Source of the DNA: Turnera subulata
Lineage: Eukaryota > Streptophyta > Magnoliopsida > Malpighiales > Passifloraceae
DNA length: 64,000 bases
Assembly (NCBI GenBank): GCA_028386065.3
Contig: JAKUCV010006821.1
Span: 100,045-164,044, forward strand
Direction of reading: 5' to 3'
Shown here: positions 21,360-33,356 of the stretch, in pieces
Position numbering within the stretch: position 1 is the first letter of the stretch
Layout: every line of letters starts with the position of its first letter
Made by a program: the position numbers and the translations under genes
Notes under the pieces: generated by a model
What the model saw: the letters and a program-made list of their open reading frames with translations, nothing else
Database searches by the model: none
What the model was told of the DNA's origin: nothing

Positions 21360-22952
21360 TGTGAATACCCAACCCAAAATCACTTGGGCCTATTCACCTT
21401 TCCTTCACACCTTCTTCATAACCATCATTCAACATCTTTGGAGTTGTCACCCAAATTTTATTAAGGGACAAAAACTTGGGAAAAACCCTTCAAGTGACTT
21501 CATTTAGGCAACTGGATAACGAACCAAAGATGCTGGACCCGGGGATTCGACATGGATGGGAAGGTGTTAGGCACCCATCCATGTTGGGGCGAAACTTTGT
21601 GCAATTAGAGGATTATGTATGCCTTGTGCAAATGTGAACACCAAAACACATAATAACTGAATATTAAAAAGAAATGGGGGAAGAAGAAGATTGGGCTTGA
21701 GTTTCCACCACTAGAAACCACCTACGTACCCCGGCGACCGGGTTCAAAGCCCACGTAGTTCTTGACATGGCATCACAACAATCACATCAACATCTCAACA
21801 ATAATTGGTAAGACAAAAAGGGATTAGGATTACCACTTGTAGCCCTCCTCTAGCTCTTTGGTTTGGGTTGTGCCTCCCACACAATTTCCTCCCAGTCCTC
21901 AACTCAATCTTGGAGTTCTTCCTGATTTTTCCCTCTTGCAGCCTTCAATGGATGATGCTACCCACGAAATTCTGCTAGAGTTTTGCCTATGAAACTATTT
22001 CCTAAGCTTGGAGAGATAGAGTTTCTCCAAGCTTCAAAGCTTTATGAAGAGTGTTTGTGAAATAGAATGTGTCCTTTGAAATGTGAGAGGAGGGTCCTAT
22101 TTATAGTGTTTTGGGTAGCCTAGGGGCGTGGACCAACTTAATGATCAAGGTAATGGCAAATAATCTAGGCCAAAACCAAGTAGAATCAGATTACGGGCGA
22201 AAATCGGGGAGAAAACGCGTTTCTGGGGGTGCATGACCGCCATGGCTGGCAGTCATCCTATGGATGACAGCCAGGCCGGGCGGTCATGGGTGGAAGACCG
22301 CCCAGGCCCGGCGGTGATCCCGAGATGACCGCCCGCGCCTATGCGTCTCACCCGTACTTTCCCTTTTCGGTCCCGATTCTCCCCTAATTCCTCCCTGATT
22401 GATCCTACCGCATAATTAACCCCTAGACTGCCTAGAATCCTCTGCTTTCTTGATTACTACTCCCCTCAATCATCTCCTAATTGGGTAATTATACATTGAT
22501 TCCTCATTTTAACCCAAAATCATACCAAAAACATTCTTGCTATTAAGGAATGATTTAACTCTGATTTTCCATGAAAATCAGAGCTAAATTTGTTTGCAAG
22601 CAAGGTGTTAATGGGTTGTGCAACTCTGAAGAAAAGTCCATACCTTATTAAATTGGACCCTTACATTTATCTTCAACCCAAGAATAAATATAATTGGGTT
22701 TAATAAATAAACAAGCCCAAATTAAATGAGATAAAATACATTTTAGCAATTTAGTCCTTAACATATCCTATGATTAAATCATCTCACTAATCCTAGGGAT
22801 ATAAAGGTCTTAATTACTGTAACGTATAAATTCTACTAAAATTAAACCCCATCCATGCTTCAACCCAAGACTAACTCATCAATCTTATTATTCAAACATG
22901 TCTGGACTCTAATCTCAATATAATTTTCATGGGTCAAATTTGGGTGTTCACA
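21360..22952 (-). repeat. 5' LTR of Tat element (complete)
   Basis: 1593 bp, starting TGTGAATACCC and ending GTGTTCACA on the plus strand. The minus-strand TATA box (CTATAAATAG, 22097-22106) is intact. The GACCGCC inverted-repeat cluster (22234-22332) lies about 125-235 bp upstream of it in the direction of transcription. It is the only full-length copy in the window. Confidence 0.9.
22234..22332. repeat. GACCGCC inverted-repeat cluster (5' LTR)
   Basis: Successive pairs are ATGACCGCC/GGCAGTCAT (22234-22257), ATGACAGCC/GGCGGTCAT (22264-22287) and GACCGCC/GGCGGTGAT near 22295-22320, then one more ATGACCGCC. Spacers are about 6 bp. One arm of each of the first two pairs has a single change. 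Confidence 0.7.
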
Positions 22953-22971
22953 TATGCATGAGTAGATAAAA

Positions 22972-23072
22972 GCCACAAGTGAAGCCAAATGAGAATACTT
23001 ATGGTAAATTGTAAATTCAAAGCTCGAGTCTGATTTTTGTGAATTGATCTTCCATCAATGGTTTGGTGAAGA
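22972..23072. repeat. Duplicated piece of element A (left copy)
   Basis: This 100-bp segment is nearly identical to 26777-26872 (AAGTGAAGCCAAATGAGAAT...GGTGAAGATG), the end of the RNase H region of element A. With 26682-26778 (a near copy of 27042-27138) it marks an old tandem duplication of about 360 bp of element A, later split by the Tekay insertion. Confidence 0.8.
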
Positions 23073-26000
23073 TGGATTAAAAGATTGGATATATCTAGTT
23101 GAGTGGGGATAAATGAAATTGTTTATGGATTTTGATATTAATAATGTTGATGATGATTGGATAAGACTCTTGGGTTAGTGCTTTAATCTTATGCTATTTT
23201 GATCATGTTGGCTAACGTCGATGATTGACTTAGTATACCAGAGTTCTTGCTTGGAAATGTGATTGAAGGACATATTTGATGGTTCTACTTGGTGGTTTTG
23301 GCCAACGATATTTTGATACCGGGTGACACAGTTGTGTCACTTAAGCACTTGGTGGCTTGATTTGTTCGGTAAATTTCGAGGACAAAATTTTGTTAAGTGG
23401 GGTAGAACTGTAACGCCCCGAATTTCGTTAATTGATTTTTACGGAATTTTCAAAATCTTTGGAATTTAATTTCCAATTTTACCCATGCAGAATTTCTGGG
23501 TGCTTTTGGTAAAAAAATTGTTACTCTTGATTTATTCTCCTTGGAAATATTATTTTACTACTGGTATTAATCCTTAATTGGGTTTCTTTTTGTTTTAATT
23601 GGGGTTTCGGTGTGAAACGTGGAGTTATAGTAGTATTTATTAAAACTACGTAGTTTTGGTTTAAAGAAAGGAAAAGAAGAGATAATGAAACCAAACCCTA
23701 CTATTCACGTGTTGACCAGGTGAGGAGTTGACCGCGCCTTAGACCAAAAGGACGTCGTTTTGGGTCTAGCTGGCAACCCTATCTCCCTTCTCTTTTTCTT
23801 TTCTTTTCCTAATTTCCCTATTTCTCTTCCTTTCCGTTAACCGCCGCCCTCTCCCCAAGAACTCCCTCTCCCGGATTTGTCTCTCCCACTATCTCTCCCC
23901 AACAGTTACTAGTACTACCCGATTTCTCTCCCTCTCTTAGTTCTTTTCCTTTTTCTTTGTTTTATTGTTATCATTCTTTTCCTCTTTCGTTTCGCCAGCA
24001 TCCTCTTCTCTCTCGGGTAACACCTTCACCGCCACCATATCCTCTTCTTTCTTTCGCTTCTCGCCACCATCCTTTATGTCGTCGCTGTCGCTTCGAACGC
24101 CACCACCGTCTTCGTCTGTAGGAGGGAGAAGCCGCTTGCCGAGGCATCGATTGGGCGTGGACAGGAGAGCGACATGAAGTCATTGTCGCCGCTGTCGCCT
24201 TCTATCGGGTAAGCGCCTCGCTGCTGCTCTCTTCTCTTCCTTTTTTTTATTCTTTTAGCGGGTTTGATGTCTATAGATTAACCCCATTTCGGGTTTTCTT
24301 TTGTGTTTTACTTGGTGGTTCATGGTGGCGGGTGTGTGTGTTGTGTTCGGTTGGTGGCCGACGGATGCGTGGGTGATGTTGTTTTCTCGTTGGTGTGCTC
24401 GGGCGATTCGAGGACAGAGCTCGGGTCGCCGCCGCCGTGGTCAGTATTCCCTTTGCTCTTCTTTCCTTCTTCTTCTTTCCTCTCCTTCATGTGTTGTTGA
24501 TGGCGGTTGTGTGTTGTGCGAGCTGTGTTGGATTCGTGCCTGACGAATTTGTTTCTGTCGAATTATGGTGGGGCTGCTGCTGGGTTGTTTCGGCAGTGAA
24601 CCTGTAGGCTAGGTTGGGTGCGGCAGATTCGAGATGGATCCGTGGTGTGAGCAGAATTTTGGACAGTGGCTTTTTCGGGTAAGGAATTGTTTTCCAGCCC
24701 CCTTTCCATTTCGTTTAACTCTTGTGGGCTTTGTTTGTTGAATTGAACATTGGTTGTCGATGTTCGGATTTGGCAGATGCTATGTGTTTTTCCGGCGACA
24801 TCGGGGATTTTCCAGCGAGGGCTGCCCGGAATCCGACGAGACAGCCTCTTCTCCAGCGAGAAGATAATTTTGACCGACCTTGCACGGTAACTCATGGACG
24901 ATGTGTATGTTTTAGTTTCCGAGCATATCATGTACGGTAGACGGGGATAATCAATGTATAAAATTCAAATGACTTAGTGGAAAGTGGGTGTGACGTGTTG
25001 AGAGACGCGGAATATATATCCGACGCACATAATATTTTTAGGCCGGAAAGGTCGGGCTCGGGAGCTCGATTAATGTGATTAAGTGAATGGGCCGGGCCTA
25101 GACCCAAGTCATGCAATGTTAAGGATATATGGGCTTTAGGCCCAAGGACTATTATAGATAAGAGCTATAGGCCCAATAAAGAGTAATTAATTTAAAATGG
25201 GCTTTAGGCCCAATAACTTCAATTGATATGGGCTTTAGGCCTTGTGAACAGTTAATCGAGACAAATAATTGAACTTAAGCGAATTTTTAGACTCGGGCTA
25301 AGGTTATAGGATTTGTCGAGCTAAGACCTATGACCTGTTTAATCGGACTGATGGACAAAAGATAATATGGGTTAAAGTCACGATCTTGACATGCTTTTAG
25401 CATAGTTTTATGTGGACCTTATGTGGGGTTATATTTTCTTAATATTAAAGGATTGTCGAGGCGGAACGGGCTTCGAATTTCGAGGAAGTTATTATGGCCC
25501 AGGTGAGGACATATAAACCTTTGTATGCATTACTGCCTACAATACTCGGTTAATTAACCATAAGTGGTAATACTTGGTTGGCATTGTATGCTATATGCAT
25601 GTATGCTTGCTGTGTTTGTGTTCCTATGTGCTCTTGTATCTTAATAGTGATACTTGATGTGATATGTCTAATTATGTGAATCGTGTGCCTGTGTGATATG
25701 ACATGCTAGTTGAGCATGATTTGTTTATTATGATTAAATAATATGAGATATGAGTCTGTGGTTCGTGTGGTGACTCTGGGGCCGAAGGACCGAACTTGAG
25801 AATAATATATTAAATCCACACAATCCTATTTGATCATAAAGTTGGGCACAACGTTTTAAGCATAATTGAGAATAACGAACTATAATAATTCTACTGTGGG
25901 GCTGTTGACCGGTTGGTTCGAGCGGGAAGTGATACCCCTCGGGATTGCATGCGGGAAAGCATGGTATATGCGGTTTAGCATATGGGTCTGTGATGACCGG

Positions 26001-26681
26001 TTCTACCTCCCTCTTTCTATCTCCCCCTTTCTACCTCCCTCTTTCTCTCTGTCTATCTCTCTCTCTCTCACTGATTGTATTGGGCCTTGCCCTGGTTATA
26101 TTAGGCTTATGCCCTCGTTATATTGGGCTTATGCCCTGGTTATCTCATGGGACGGGACCGAGCTCGACGCACACAGTAGAGGGCCCTAATAAAATATTAA
26201 ATCCTAACAAAACATTCAACCCTAATAACAATAAAGTACAATGATAATAAAGTGATTACAGATCAGTGTTGGTTTGAAGCCTGATGATGACTTGTATGTT
26301 TGTGCATTGTGGTTGTTATTGCCTGATGCCGGTGTACTTATAGTTGATTTGTATTTGTATACACTGGTTTATTTGTTTGCGGTGAGACAGTGGTCGGTCT
26401 CATCCCCTCACGTTTTTACACAGGTTATCTGATCATGGATCAGAAGTGCATACCAGCAGGTGGCGGTGCTTTCCTCTCGACGGGTCGGATCCATAGGGTG
26501 CATTACATACATATTTTGCTTATTTATTTGTCTTCCGCTGCATACTCGTTTAATTGTATAAATTGTTGTAAATTGTACAATTATTATGATGTTTGTATCG
26601 TATCCCGGGTAGAATGGACAATTTGGTCTTTTCACATATTTTAATTAATTAAATTGAACAATTTGGGATACGAGCATTTCA
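23073..26681 (+). mobile_element. Truncated Tekay-like element: 3' end plus 3' LTR
   Basis: Bases 23073-23408 are the 3' untranslated end of a Tekay/Del-type chromovirus, shown by GTAAATTTCGAGGACAAAAT close to the end and a polypurine tract (AAGTGGGGTAGAAC) directly before the LTR. The 3273-bp LTR (23409-26681) starts TGTAACGCCCCG and ends GAGCATTTCA. No 5' LTR or coding region remains; the left boundary is a deletion point within duplicated Copia sequence. The right flank is CTTAA. The family is the same as that of the solo LTR at 8141-11364, in the opposite direction. Confidence 0.85.
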
Positions 26682-26778
26682 CTTAAAAGTTAGTCCATAA
26701 ACAACAAGTGTTTGTTTCATCTATAGTACTTGTGCACAATATGCACTAGCTGCTACATATTCAGCCTCGGTTGTGGAA
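26682..26778. repeat. Duplicated piece of element A (right copy)
   Basis: Nearly identical to 27042-27138 in the RNase H region. At 26779 the sequence switches to the other end of the duplicated unit, so the tandem junction is at about 26777-26781. Confidence 0.8.
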
Positions 26779-26798
26779 GTGAAGCCAAATGAGAATAC

Positions 26799-28830
26799 TT
26801 ATGGTAAATTACAAATTCCAAGCTCGAGTCTGATTTTTGTGAATTGATCTTCCTTCAATGGTTTGGTGAAGATGTCAGCCAGTTGAGTTTCAGTCCTCAC
26901 AAACTCAATACCCACATCTTTCTTCAACACATGGTCTCGAATAAAATGATGTCTCACTTTAATGTGTTCGGTTCTAGAGTGTTGCACAGGATTTTTTGTT
27001 AGATTGATGGCACTTGAGCTATTGCAAAAGATAGGGACACACTTAAAAGTTAGTCCATAATCAGCAAGTGTTTGTTTCATCCATTGTACTTGTGCACAAT
27101 ATGCACTAGCCACTACATGTTCTGCCTCGGCTGTGGAAGTAGCCACTGAATTTTGCTTTTTACTTGACCAAGATACAAGTGATTGTTCAAGTAGTTGACA
27201 AGTACCGCTTGTACTTTTTTTATCATGGGTGCATCCTGCAAAGTCTGCATTTGAGTAGCTTGTTAGCTCAAAGGATTTTACATTAGGATACCACAAGCCT
27301 AAAGATGATGTTCCATTTAAATATTAGAAGGTGCGCTTGATAGCTCTAAGATGAGATTCTTTTGGGCATGATTGAAATCTAGCACACAAGCAAACACTAA
27401 ACATAATGTTGGGTCTTGTAGCTGTAAGGTAAAGGAGACTATCTATCATGTCTCTGTATAATTTCATATAAACATCCTTACTATTTTCATCCTTGTCATG
27501 TTTTGTGCTAGTGCTCATTGGTGTTGGATTAGTTTTGGCTTCATCCAAGCCAAATTTTTTCAACAGCTCACGTGTGTATTTTGCTTGATTAAGGAAAATG
27601 CCACCATCAAGTTGCTTGACTTGAAATCCCAGGAAGAAATTTAATTCTCCCATCATGCTCATTTCAAACTCATTGTGCATACGCTTTTCAAACTCTTAAC
27701 AAAGAGAATCATTAGTAGCACCAACTAAAATATCATCAACATATATTTGCATAGTAATGACATCATCTTTGTTAGATTTCACAAATAAAGTTGAGTCTAC
27801 TTTTCCTTTTGTAAAGCTTGGTGAGATAAGAAATGAGCTTGATCTATCATCCCAAGCTCTAGGAGCTTTTTTAAGACCATACAATGCACTTTTCGATTTG
27901 AAAACATGTTGTGGATGCTCATGATTTTCAAATCCTGGAGGTTGTTCTACATATACTTCTTCCATGATATATTCACTTAGAAAAGCACTCTTGACATCCA
28001 TTTGATAAAGTTTGAAAGATTTAAATGATGCAAATGTAAGCAACATGTGAATGGATTCAAGTCTAGCTACTAGTTCAAAGGTCTCATCATAATTAATACC
28101 TTCCTCTTGATTGTACCCTTGTGCAACCAGGTGAACTTTGTTTCTTATCACAGTTCTTGATTCATCAAGCCTGTTCCTTAAGACCCATTTGGTTTCAAAA
28201 ACAGGATGGTTTTTTGGTCTTGCAACAAGCTCCCACACATTATTCCTTTCGAACTGATTTAGCTCCTCTCGCATTGCCATTACCCAACTTTGATCAAGTA
28301 TGGCATCCTTGCAATTCTTAGGCTCCACTTGAGATAAGAATGCAAGATGTGAGTTCATGTTTTGTAATGTGGATCAAGTTGTTACTCCTGTTCTAGCATC
28401 ACCCAATATAGCCTCAGTTGAGTGGCCTCTTGGTGCTTGAACCTCAACATTTCTTAGTTGTGAGCTTGAACCTGATTTCATAACATTTGGCTGCACATCA
28501 TTACTTTGAACATTTGGTTCAGGAGGAGTCAAATGTTGTTAAGTCTCAATTAGATCAGGGAGTTGTTCAACTTTTGTCTCATCAACATTAATAATCTGTG
28601 GCCGATTCTCAGGAGTAAACTCAGCTTCCATCACTAAGATTATTCAAGTTAATCTCATCAAACACCACATGCATAGATTCTTCAACAACCATAGTTCTTT
28701 TGCTATATACAAGACAAGTTTTACTACTGAATGAATATCCAACGCATATACCATCATCAGACTTAGCTTGAAACTTGTCAAGAATATCTTTTGTATTCAA
28801 AATGTAACACTTAGAGCCAAATGTGCGCAA
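26799..28830 (-). pseudogene. Copia A reverse transcriptase and RNase H
   Basis: The segment after integrase (28830-28621) shows FGSKCYILN and VVEESMHVVFDE. RT (28358-27681) has ETKWVLRNRLDE, QMDVKSAFL, ALYGLKKAPRAW and the catalytic IYVDDILVGATN. An in-frame TAA at 27693-27695 then breaks it. The connection (27680-27324) has NEFEMSMMGELNFFLG. RNase H (27296-26799) has NADFAGCTHDKKSTSGT, STAEAEHVVAS and LADIFTKPL. Frameshifts lie near 28370 and near 27310. Order and motifs are those of Ty1/Copia, SIRE type. Confidence 0.88.
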
Positions 28831-28859
28831 ATATGCAATATTTGACTTTCTGTCGTGCC

Positions 28860-29894
28860 AAATCTCATAAGATATCTTTTCAATTAACGGGCGAAAAGAG
28901 ACTATTTAAAACATAGCATGATGTGTTCACACCATCGGCCCAGAAATAGGAAGGTAACTTATACTCATTATGCATAGTTCTAACTACTTCTTGCAAGGTT
29001 TGATTATTCCTTTCCAAACTCCATTTTGTTGAGGTGTTCTAGAAGTCAAAAATGTGTGTTCAGTGCCAGTTTGTTCACATAAGTAATTGAAGGTAGAGTT
29101 GTCGAATTTCCCTTTATGATCACTTCTAATTTTAGAAATTTTCTATTCATTTCATTTTGTAATTTCTTAACAATTGAGCCAAATTCTTGACATGCGTGAT
29201 CCTTTTCTAAAATAAAGAGAACCCATGTAATTCTAGAATAATCATCTACTAAAACAAATGCATACTTTTTACCACTAAGACTCACAGTTCTCGTAGGACA
29301 AAATAGATCAATATGTAAGAGTTTAAGGGGTCGAGAGGTTGATACCACATGTTTTGGCTTAAAAGAACTTTTGATTTGTTTACCAAGCTGACATGCTCAA
29401 CATTTTGTTTCTGCTTCATATTTTAATTTTGGTAGTCCATCCACCAAACCTTTCTTTGATAGAATTGAGATGTGTTCAATATTTACATGCCCATCCTTTG
29501 ATAGAGTATAGATTACCAATCCTTTTTCCAACAAACAAGAAATTCTCATCATCAACCCTACTCACAAGGCATCATAATGATTCAAATATAATGCTAAATC
29601 CTTTGTCACATAGCAGACTAATACTCAGGAAATTGAACTTAAGATTATCAACAAGAAGGACATGCTCAATAGTTGTATTAGCACCAGTCTTACCAATGCA
29701 GATAATTTTTTCTTTTGAGCTATCACCAAATGTAACATTACCTCGGTGTTTTGAGAGGAGGGATGTAAACTTTGATGGGTCACCTATCATGTCTCTTGAA
29801 CAACCACTGTCCAGAACCCATTCATCCCATGCATCCTATCAAATAATCAAGTTTTAGATACCTAAACTAACTTGGGTCCTTCAGTGTTAGATTT
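28860..29894 (-). pseudogene. Copia A protease and integrase remnant
   Basis: The protease active site DSGCSRDM is visible near 29806, where family members usually have DSGCSRHM, followed by GDPSKFTSL and GNVTFGDSSK. Integrase core shows LHIDLFCPTRTVS and FVLVDDYSRITWVLF near 29310-29220, then SDHKGKFDN near 29105 after a frameshift. The third catalytic residue region reads PQQNGVWKG, without the glutamate expected in PQQNGVVE. Several stops occur. The Athila-like solo LTR at 29900 separates this from gag. Confidence 0.75.
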
Positions 29895-29899
29895 GGCTC

Positions 29900-31671
29900 T
29901 GATAAGCTATAAATATTAGTACTTTTTATGATGGTTTTGTGGCTTTTACTATATTCTTGGTCAATTATGTGTATAATTATTATATTATTGTGTGTTTTCA
30001 TGCATTGTGTCAATTAGGACTTCAATATTGCTGATTAAGTGTTTTTTACAGGTGAAAATTGATTTTATTTGAAGAATGGAAGCTTTTTAGCCAAGTTTGG
30101 AAACAAGGCCCAAAATAGGAAACTTTCTACAGTTAGCACCACTAAGTATTTTGAAGCTTTCAGGAGTTCTAGACATCTAAATTGAGTGAAACTAATTGGA
30201 GATGAAAATATACTTCCATAGCTTTACAGGGATATAATTTCATATTTTTTGGACGTGTCTACTGGGAGGAGCGTTCAGTCAATTTCAGCCCAAGATGCAG
30301 AATTTTCAGTACCGGCCCTGGCCCAGTATTTTGACGATATCTCGAGCTAAAAATGTCTAATTGAGGAGTTATTTTTATAAAAAGAAAACTGAGGGAATTA
30401 TCTAGAACTTTTTAGAAGAGCCCAACACCCAGTTCGGACATCTTCTAGTCGATAAGTGCCGTGCAATTTTTGGGTCAGAAAACAGGTAAAAGTCCAACTT
30501 GGAGTGCAAGTAATGAATTCTAATCTAATTCAAAGAAGTAGACCCTTGGACGATCTCTAGCACCATAACCACTATAAATACACCCCTTGGGGCATCATAA
30601 TCAGGAGGCCGAGTTCAGAGGGCGAAGCTCTGCAAATTGTTTAGGGTTTAGGTCATACACACTAGTAGGGTTAGGTTTCTTCTCTTTCTCTCTAGAAGGT
30701 GGTGCCGATTCCTATAGTAAGTCTCAAAGATTATCCTCCTAAACTTTCAAGCAAGATATTGAAGATCTAGAGATACAAAATCATCAGTTTCAGAAGCACA
30801 AAATTCGAGAACAATGAGCTGCAGAAGTCGACACCAATCTTTCTGCAGAAATCGACTACACCACCTCCTTTATTCGGTTTTTCTGTTATTTGATTTCACG
30901 ATGAATTCTTGTGTTGATTTTTATTTTATTATTTTTCTGTGGAACTATCTTCTTAATCTAGAATTAGGGATGCAGCCAATTACTCTAATGTTTTTATAAT
31001 TTTATTCGAATATTGTCCTTGGAATCTGTTGTGTTTCTTTGATCTATGTGTGTTGAATTGTTTGCTGCTTGCTTGATCACCAAGTTTACATTATTTTATA
31101 TCTAATTCTTTGTTAATGGTGACATGCGAGAGCTGAGTTGTTGATTAGGCTTTAGATATGAACATCACAGATTAATTAGAAGACTAGAGATGCGAAAACT
31201 GATAGTTATTCTTAAGGTTGATAAATTGTTTATGCTTAATGAATTTAGTTACAAACTGGGCTAGTGAGAACTAGGTAGTTATGGACTGAATAATTGATTC
31301 AACATGCGATAGCTGAGAGTTAATAATTTAAGACAACTAGCCTACAATAATCAATAGACATCCAAGATCATAACCGGATATATTATTTGCATAAGTAGTG
31401 ATTGCGTGAACCCCGAACTCCTAGGTTGTTTTTATTATTGCATAACACGACATCCAAACACCTTTGCTGATTTTATTTCTTTTATTTTTATTTGTTAATT
31501 TCAATTTTAGTCTACCAACTCTCATATAATTTCAATCTTTCTAAATAATCACAAGTTGTTATTGACGTAGTACTTAAACTATTCTCTATGGGATCGACCT
31601 TGATTGCTATAACAGACAGTGTGCGCTTGCAAGTTAATCGTAGTGTTTACTGTGGTTTAAAAATACTATCA
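29900..31671 (+). mobile_element. Athila-like solo LTR with TSD GGCTC
   Basis: 1772 bp starting TGATAAGC and ending ACTATCA, flanked by GGCTC at 29895-29899 and 31672-31676. No internal region is present. Near the 3' end, GGGATCGACCTTGATTGC and GTGCGCTTGCAAGTTAATCG match the style of plant Athila LTR ends. It splits gag from protease in element A. The short open frame at 30814-30999 is not a credible gene. Confidence 0.85.
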
Positions 31672-31676
31672 GGCTC

Positions 31677-33301
31677 CTTTCAGAACCCAAATATATTTAA
31701 CATGGTTACTTCCCTTCCTACGAAAGCATGATCAAATTATATGACCAATATTTCCACAATAATAGCATGTGATATCAAATCTATATGAGTGCTTATGATG
31801 TCTCTCCTTATGGTGCTCATGATATCTAGGTCTATATGGCATCTTTGATTCTGCTTTGACAAATTAAACAGGTAGATTTGGCTTGTTAAAAACCATATGT
31901 GTTGCGCCTATACCACTCTTGTCTAGTGAGTGCCTTTGTTGTCCTAGTAGCATATTCAGGTTGTCCCTTCCTCTAGTAAATTTGTCCAAGGAGAATTTTA
32001 GTTCTTCTACTTCAGCAATAAGAGCATCATTTTTTTGGATCATCTTTCCACAGTTGCTTAGATTGTATGCTAACTTTTTCTCAAGATCATCATATGCATT
32101 TTGAGCAGCAAGTTTCTCCTACTTTAATGATTCACAAATTGACAAACTTTCAGCACATGCAAACTCAAGAGTTTCATATGCAGTTTTGTGAGATGCATGA
32201 TCATATTCAAAAAGATCAATACGTTTCTTATATTCCATGTTTTTCTAGAGTGTATGTTCATACTTATCATGTAATTCTTTAAATGCATCTTGTGGTTCAT
32301 CAAAACTGTCATCAAGAGATTCATTTACCTTAGAATCTTCTCGACCCATTAAGCACAAATTTACTGCTTCTTCAGAGTCAGAGTCACTTGATGAGTCCAA
32401 ATCATCCTATGCTAACATAGCTTTCTTCCTTTTGTTCATAGAGAGATCAGATTTGGCTTTTTGATATGGACATTCTAACTTGATATGGCCTGGATGGTTG
32501 TAGCCGAAACACACAAGTGGTCTTAGTTTTGTTCATCTGATTTAGAACTTTTGAAGCCTCTTCCTTTCATTTGTTTCTGCTTTCGAAGGAATTTGACAAA
32601 CTTCCTAGTAAGTAGTGCCATGTCTGAATCATCGCCCTCATCACCTGAGTTTTGGTCCGCCTTCAAAGCCAAATATTTTTTTTAGGCTCTTTTGGTTCCA
32701 GTTTAGAGCCATGAACTATAAGCTTGCCAATAAGCTCACCATATGTGAGAGTGTTCAGATTCTGAGCTTCTTCAATAGCTGTGACTTTTGGCTCCCACTC
32801 CTCAGGTAGGGATCTAAGGATTTTAGCCATATTATCACTCTAAGTGACGGGTCTACCAAGTAAGGCTAACCCAATGTAGAGAATGGTGAAGCGTGTTTCC
32901 TTCTCTTGAACAGTTTCTCCAGTAGCCATTTGGAAGAGGTCATAGTCCCTCATTAGACAATTGAGCCTAGATTCCTTTACTTGATTGCTTCCTTAATGTG
33001 TTACACAAAGAAGTCTCCATATTTCATAGGCTCTGCTATATTAACTAACCCTTTGAAATTTAGTTTCGCTTATACCACATAGTAGTATATTTTTGGCCTG
33101 TGCATCAAGCTTGGCTCTCCTTAGCTCATCTTCAGACCAATATTGCATGTCTCTTTGAGGTATGGCATAGGGATTCTTAACTATGTTCCATATTTCAAGA
33201 TCTTTCCCTTCAAGGAAGATCTTCATTCTGAACTTCCAATAATCAAAGTTTAATCCATCAAGGTATGGAGGTTTTTTGACACTTATACCTTCATAAGGCA
33301 T
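31677..33301 (-). pseudogene. Copia A gag
   Basis: Gag forms the virus-like particle. The N-terminus (33301-33041) is well preserved: GISVKKPPYLDGLNFDYWKF, WNIVKNP, WSEDELRRAKLDAQAKNILL. After a frame break near 33040, LPEEWEPKVTAIEE (near 32780) and a zinc knuckle CFGYNHPGHIKLEC (near 32510) follow. The C-terminal part (32430-31880) is rich in charged coiled-coil sequence, with a second CYYCGNIGHI knuckle near 31760. Many stops occur. Confidence 0.8.
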
Positions 33302-33313
33302 TATTTTTTTCTC

Positions 33314-33314
33314 N

Positions 33315-33346
<32 letters not shown>

Positions 33347-33356
33347 CGGTTGGGAA
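33314..33356. other. Single N followed by 42-base G run (assembly join)
   Basis: N at 33314 is followed by an unbroken run of G from 33315 to 33356. It stands where the 5' LTR of element A should end and the primer binding site should lie; about 25 bp of LTR end and the PBS are missing. SIRE LTRs in this window have a natural short G tract at this spot (GCTAAGAGGGGGG in element B). The run is best read as a mis-sequenced or misassembled homopolymer. Confidence 0.8.

Larger units (their letters stand above)
11915..22952 (-). mobile_element. Tat-lineage Ty3/Gypsy element (11 kb, defective)
   Basis: The element has matching LTRs at 11915-13245 and 21360-22952 starting TGTGAATACCC and ending TTCACA or TTCATA. 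It is flanked by the 5-bp duplication TATGC (11910-11914 and 22953-22957). Gag-pol is on the minus strand in the order gag remnant, RT, RNase H, second RNase H, integrase. The second RNase H domain and the long 3' region with an antisense gene and tandem repeats place it in the Tat lineage. Gag is internally deleted and no protease is present, so it would depend on another element. It lies inside Copia element A. Confidence 0.9.
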
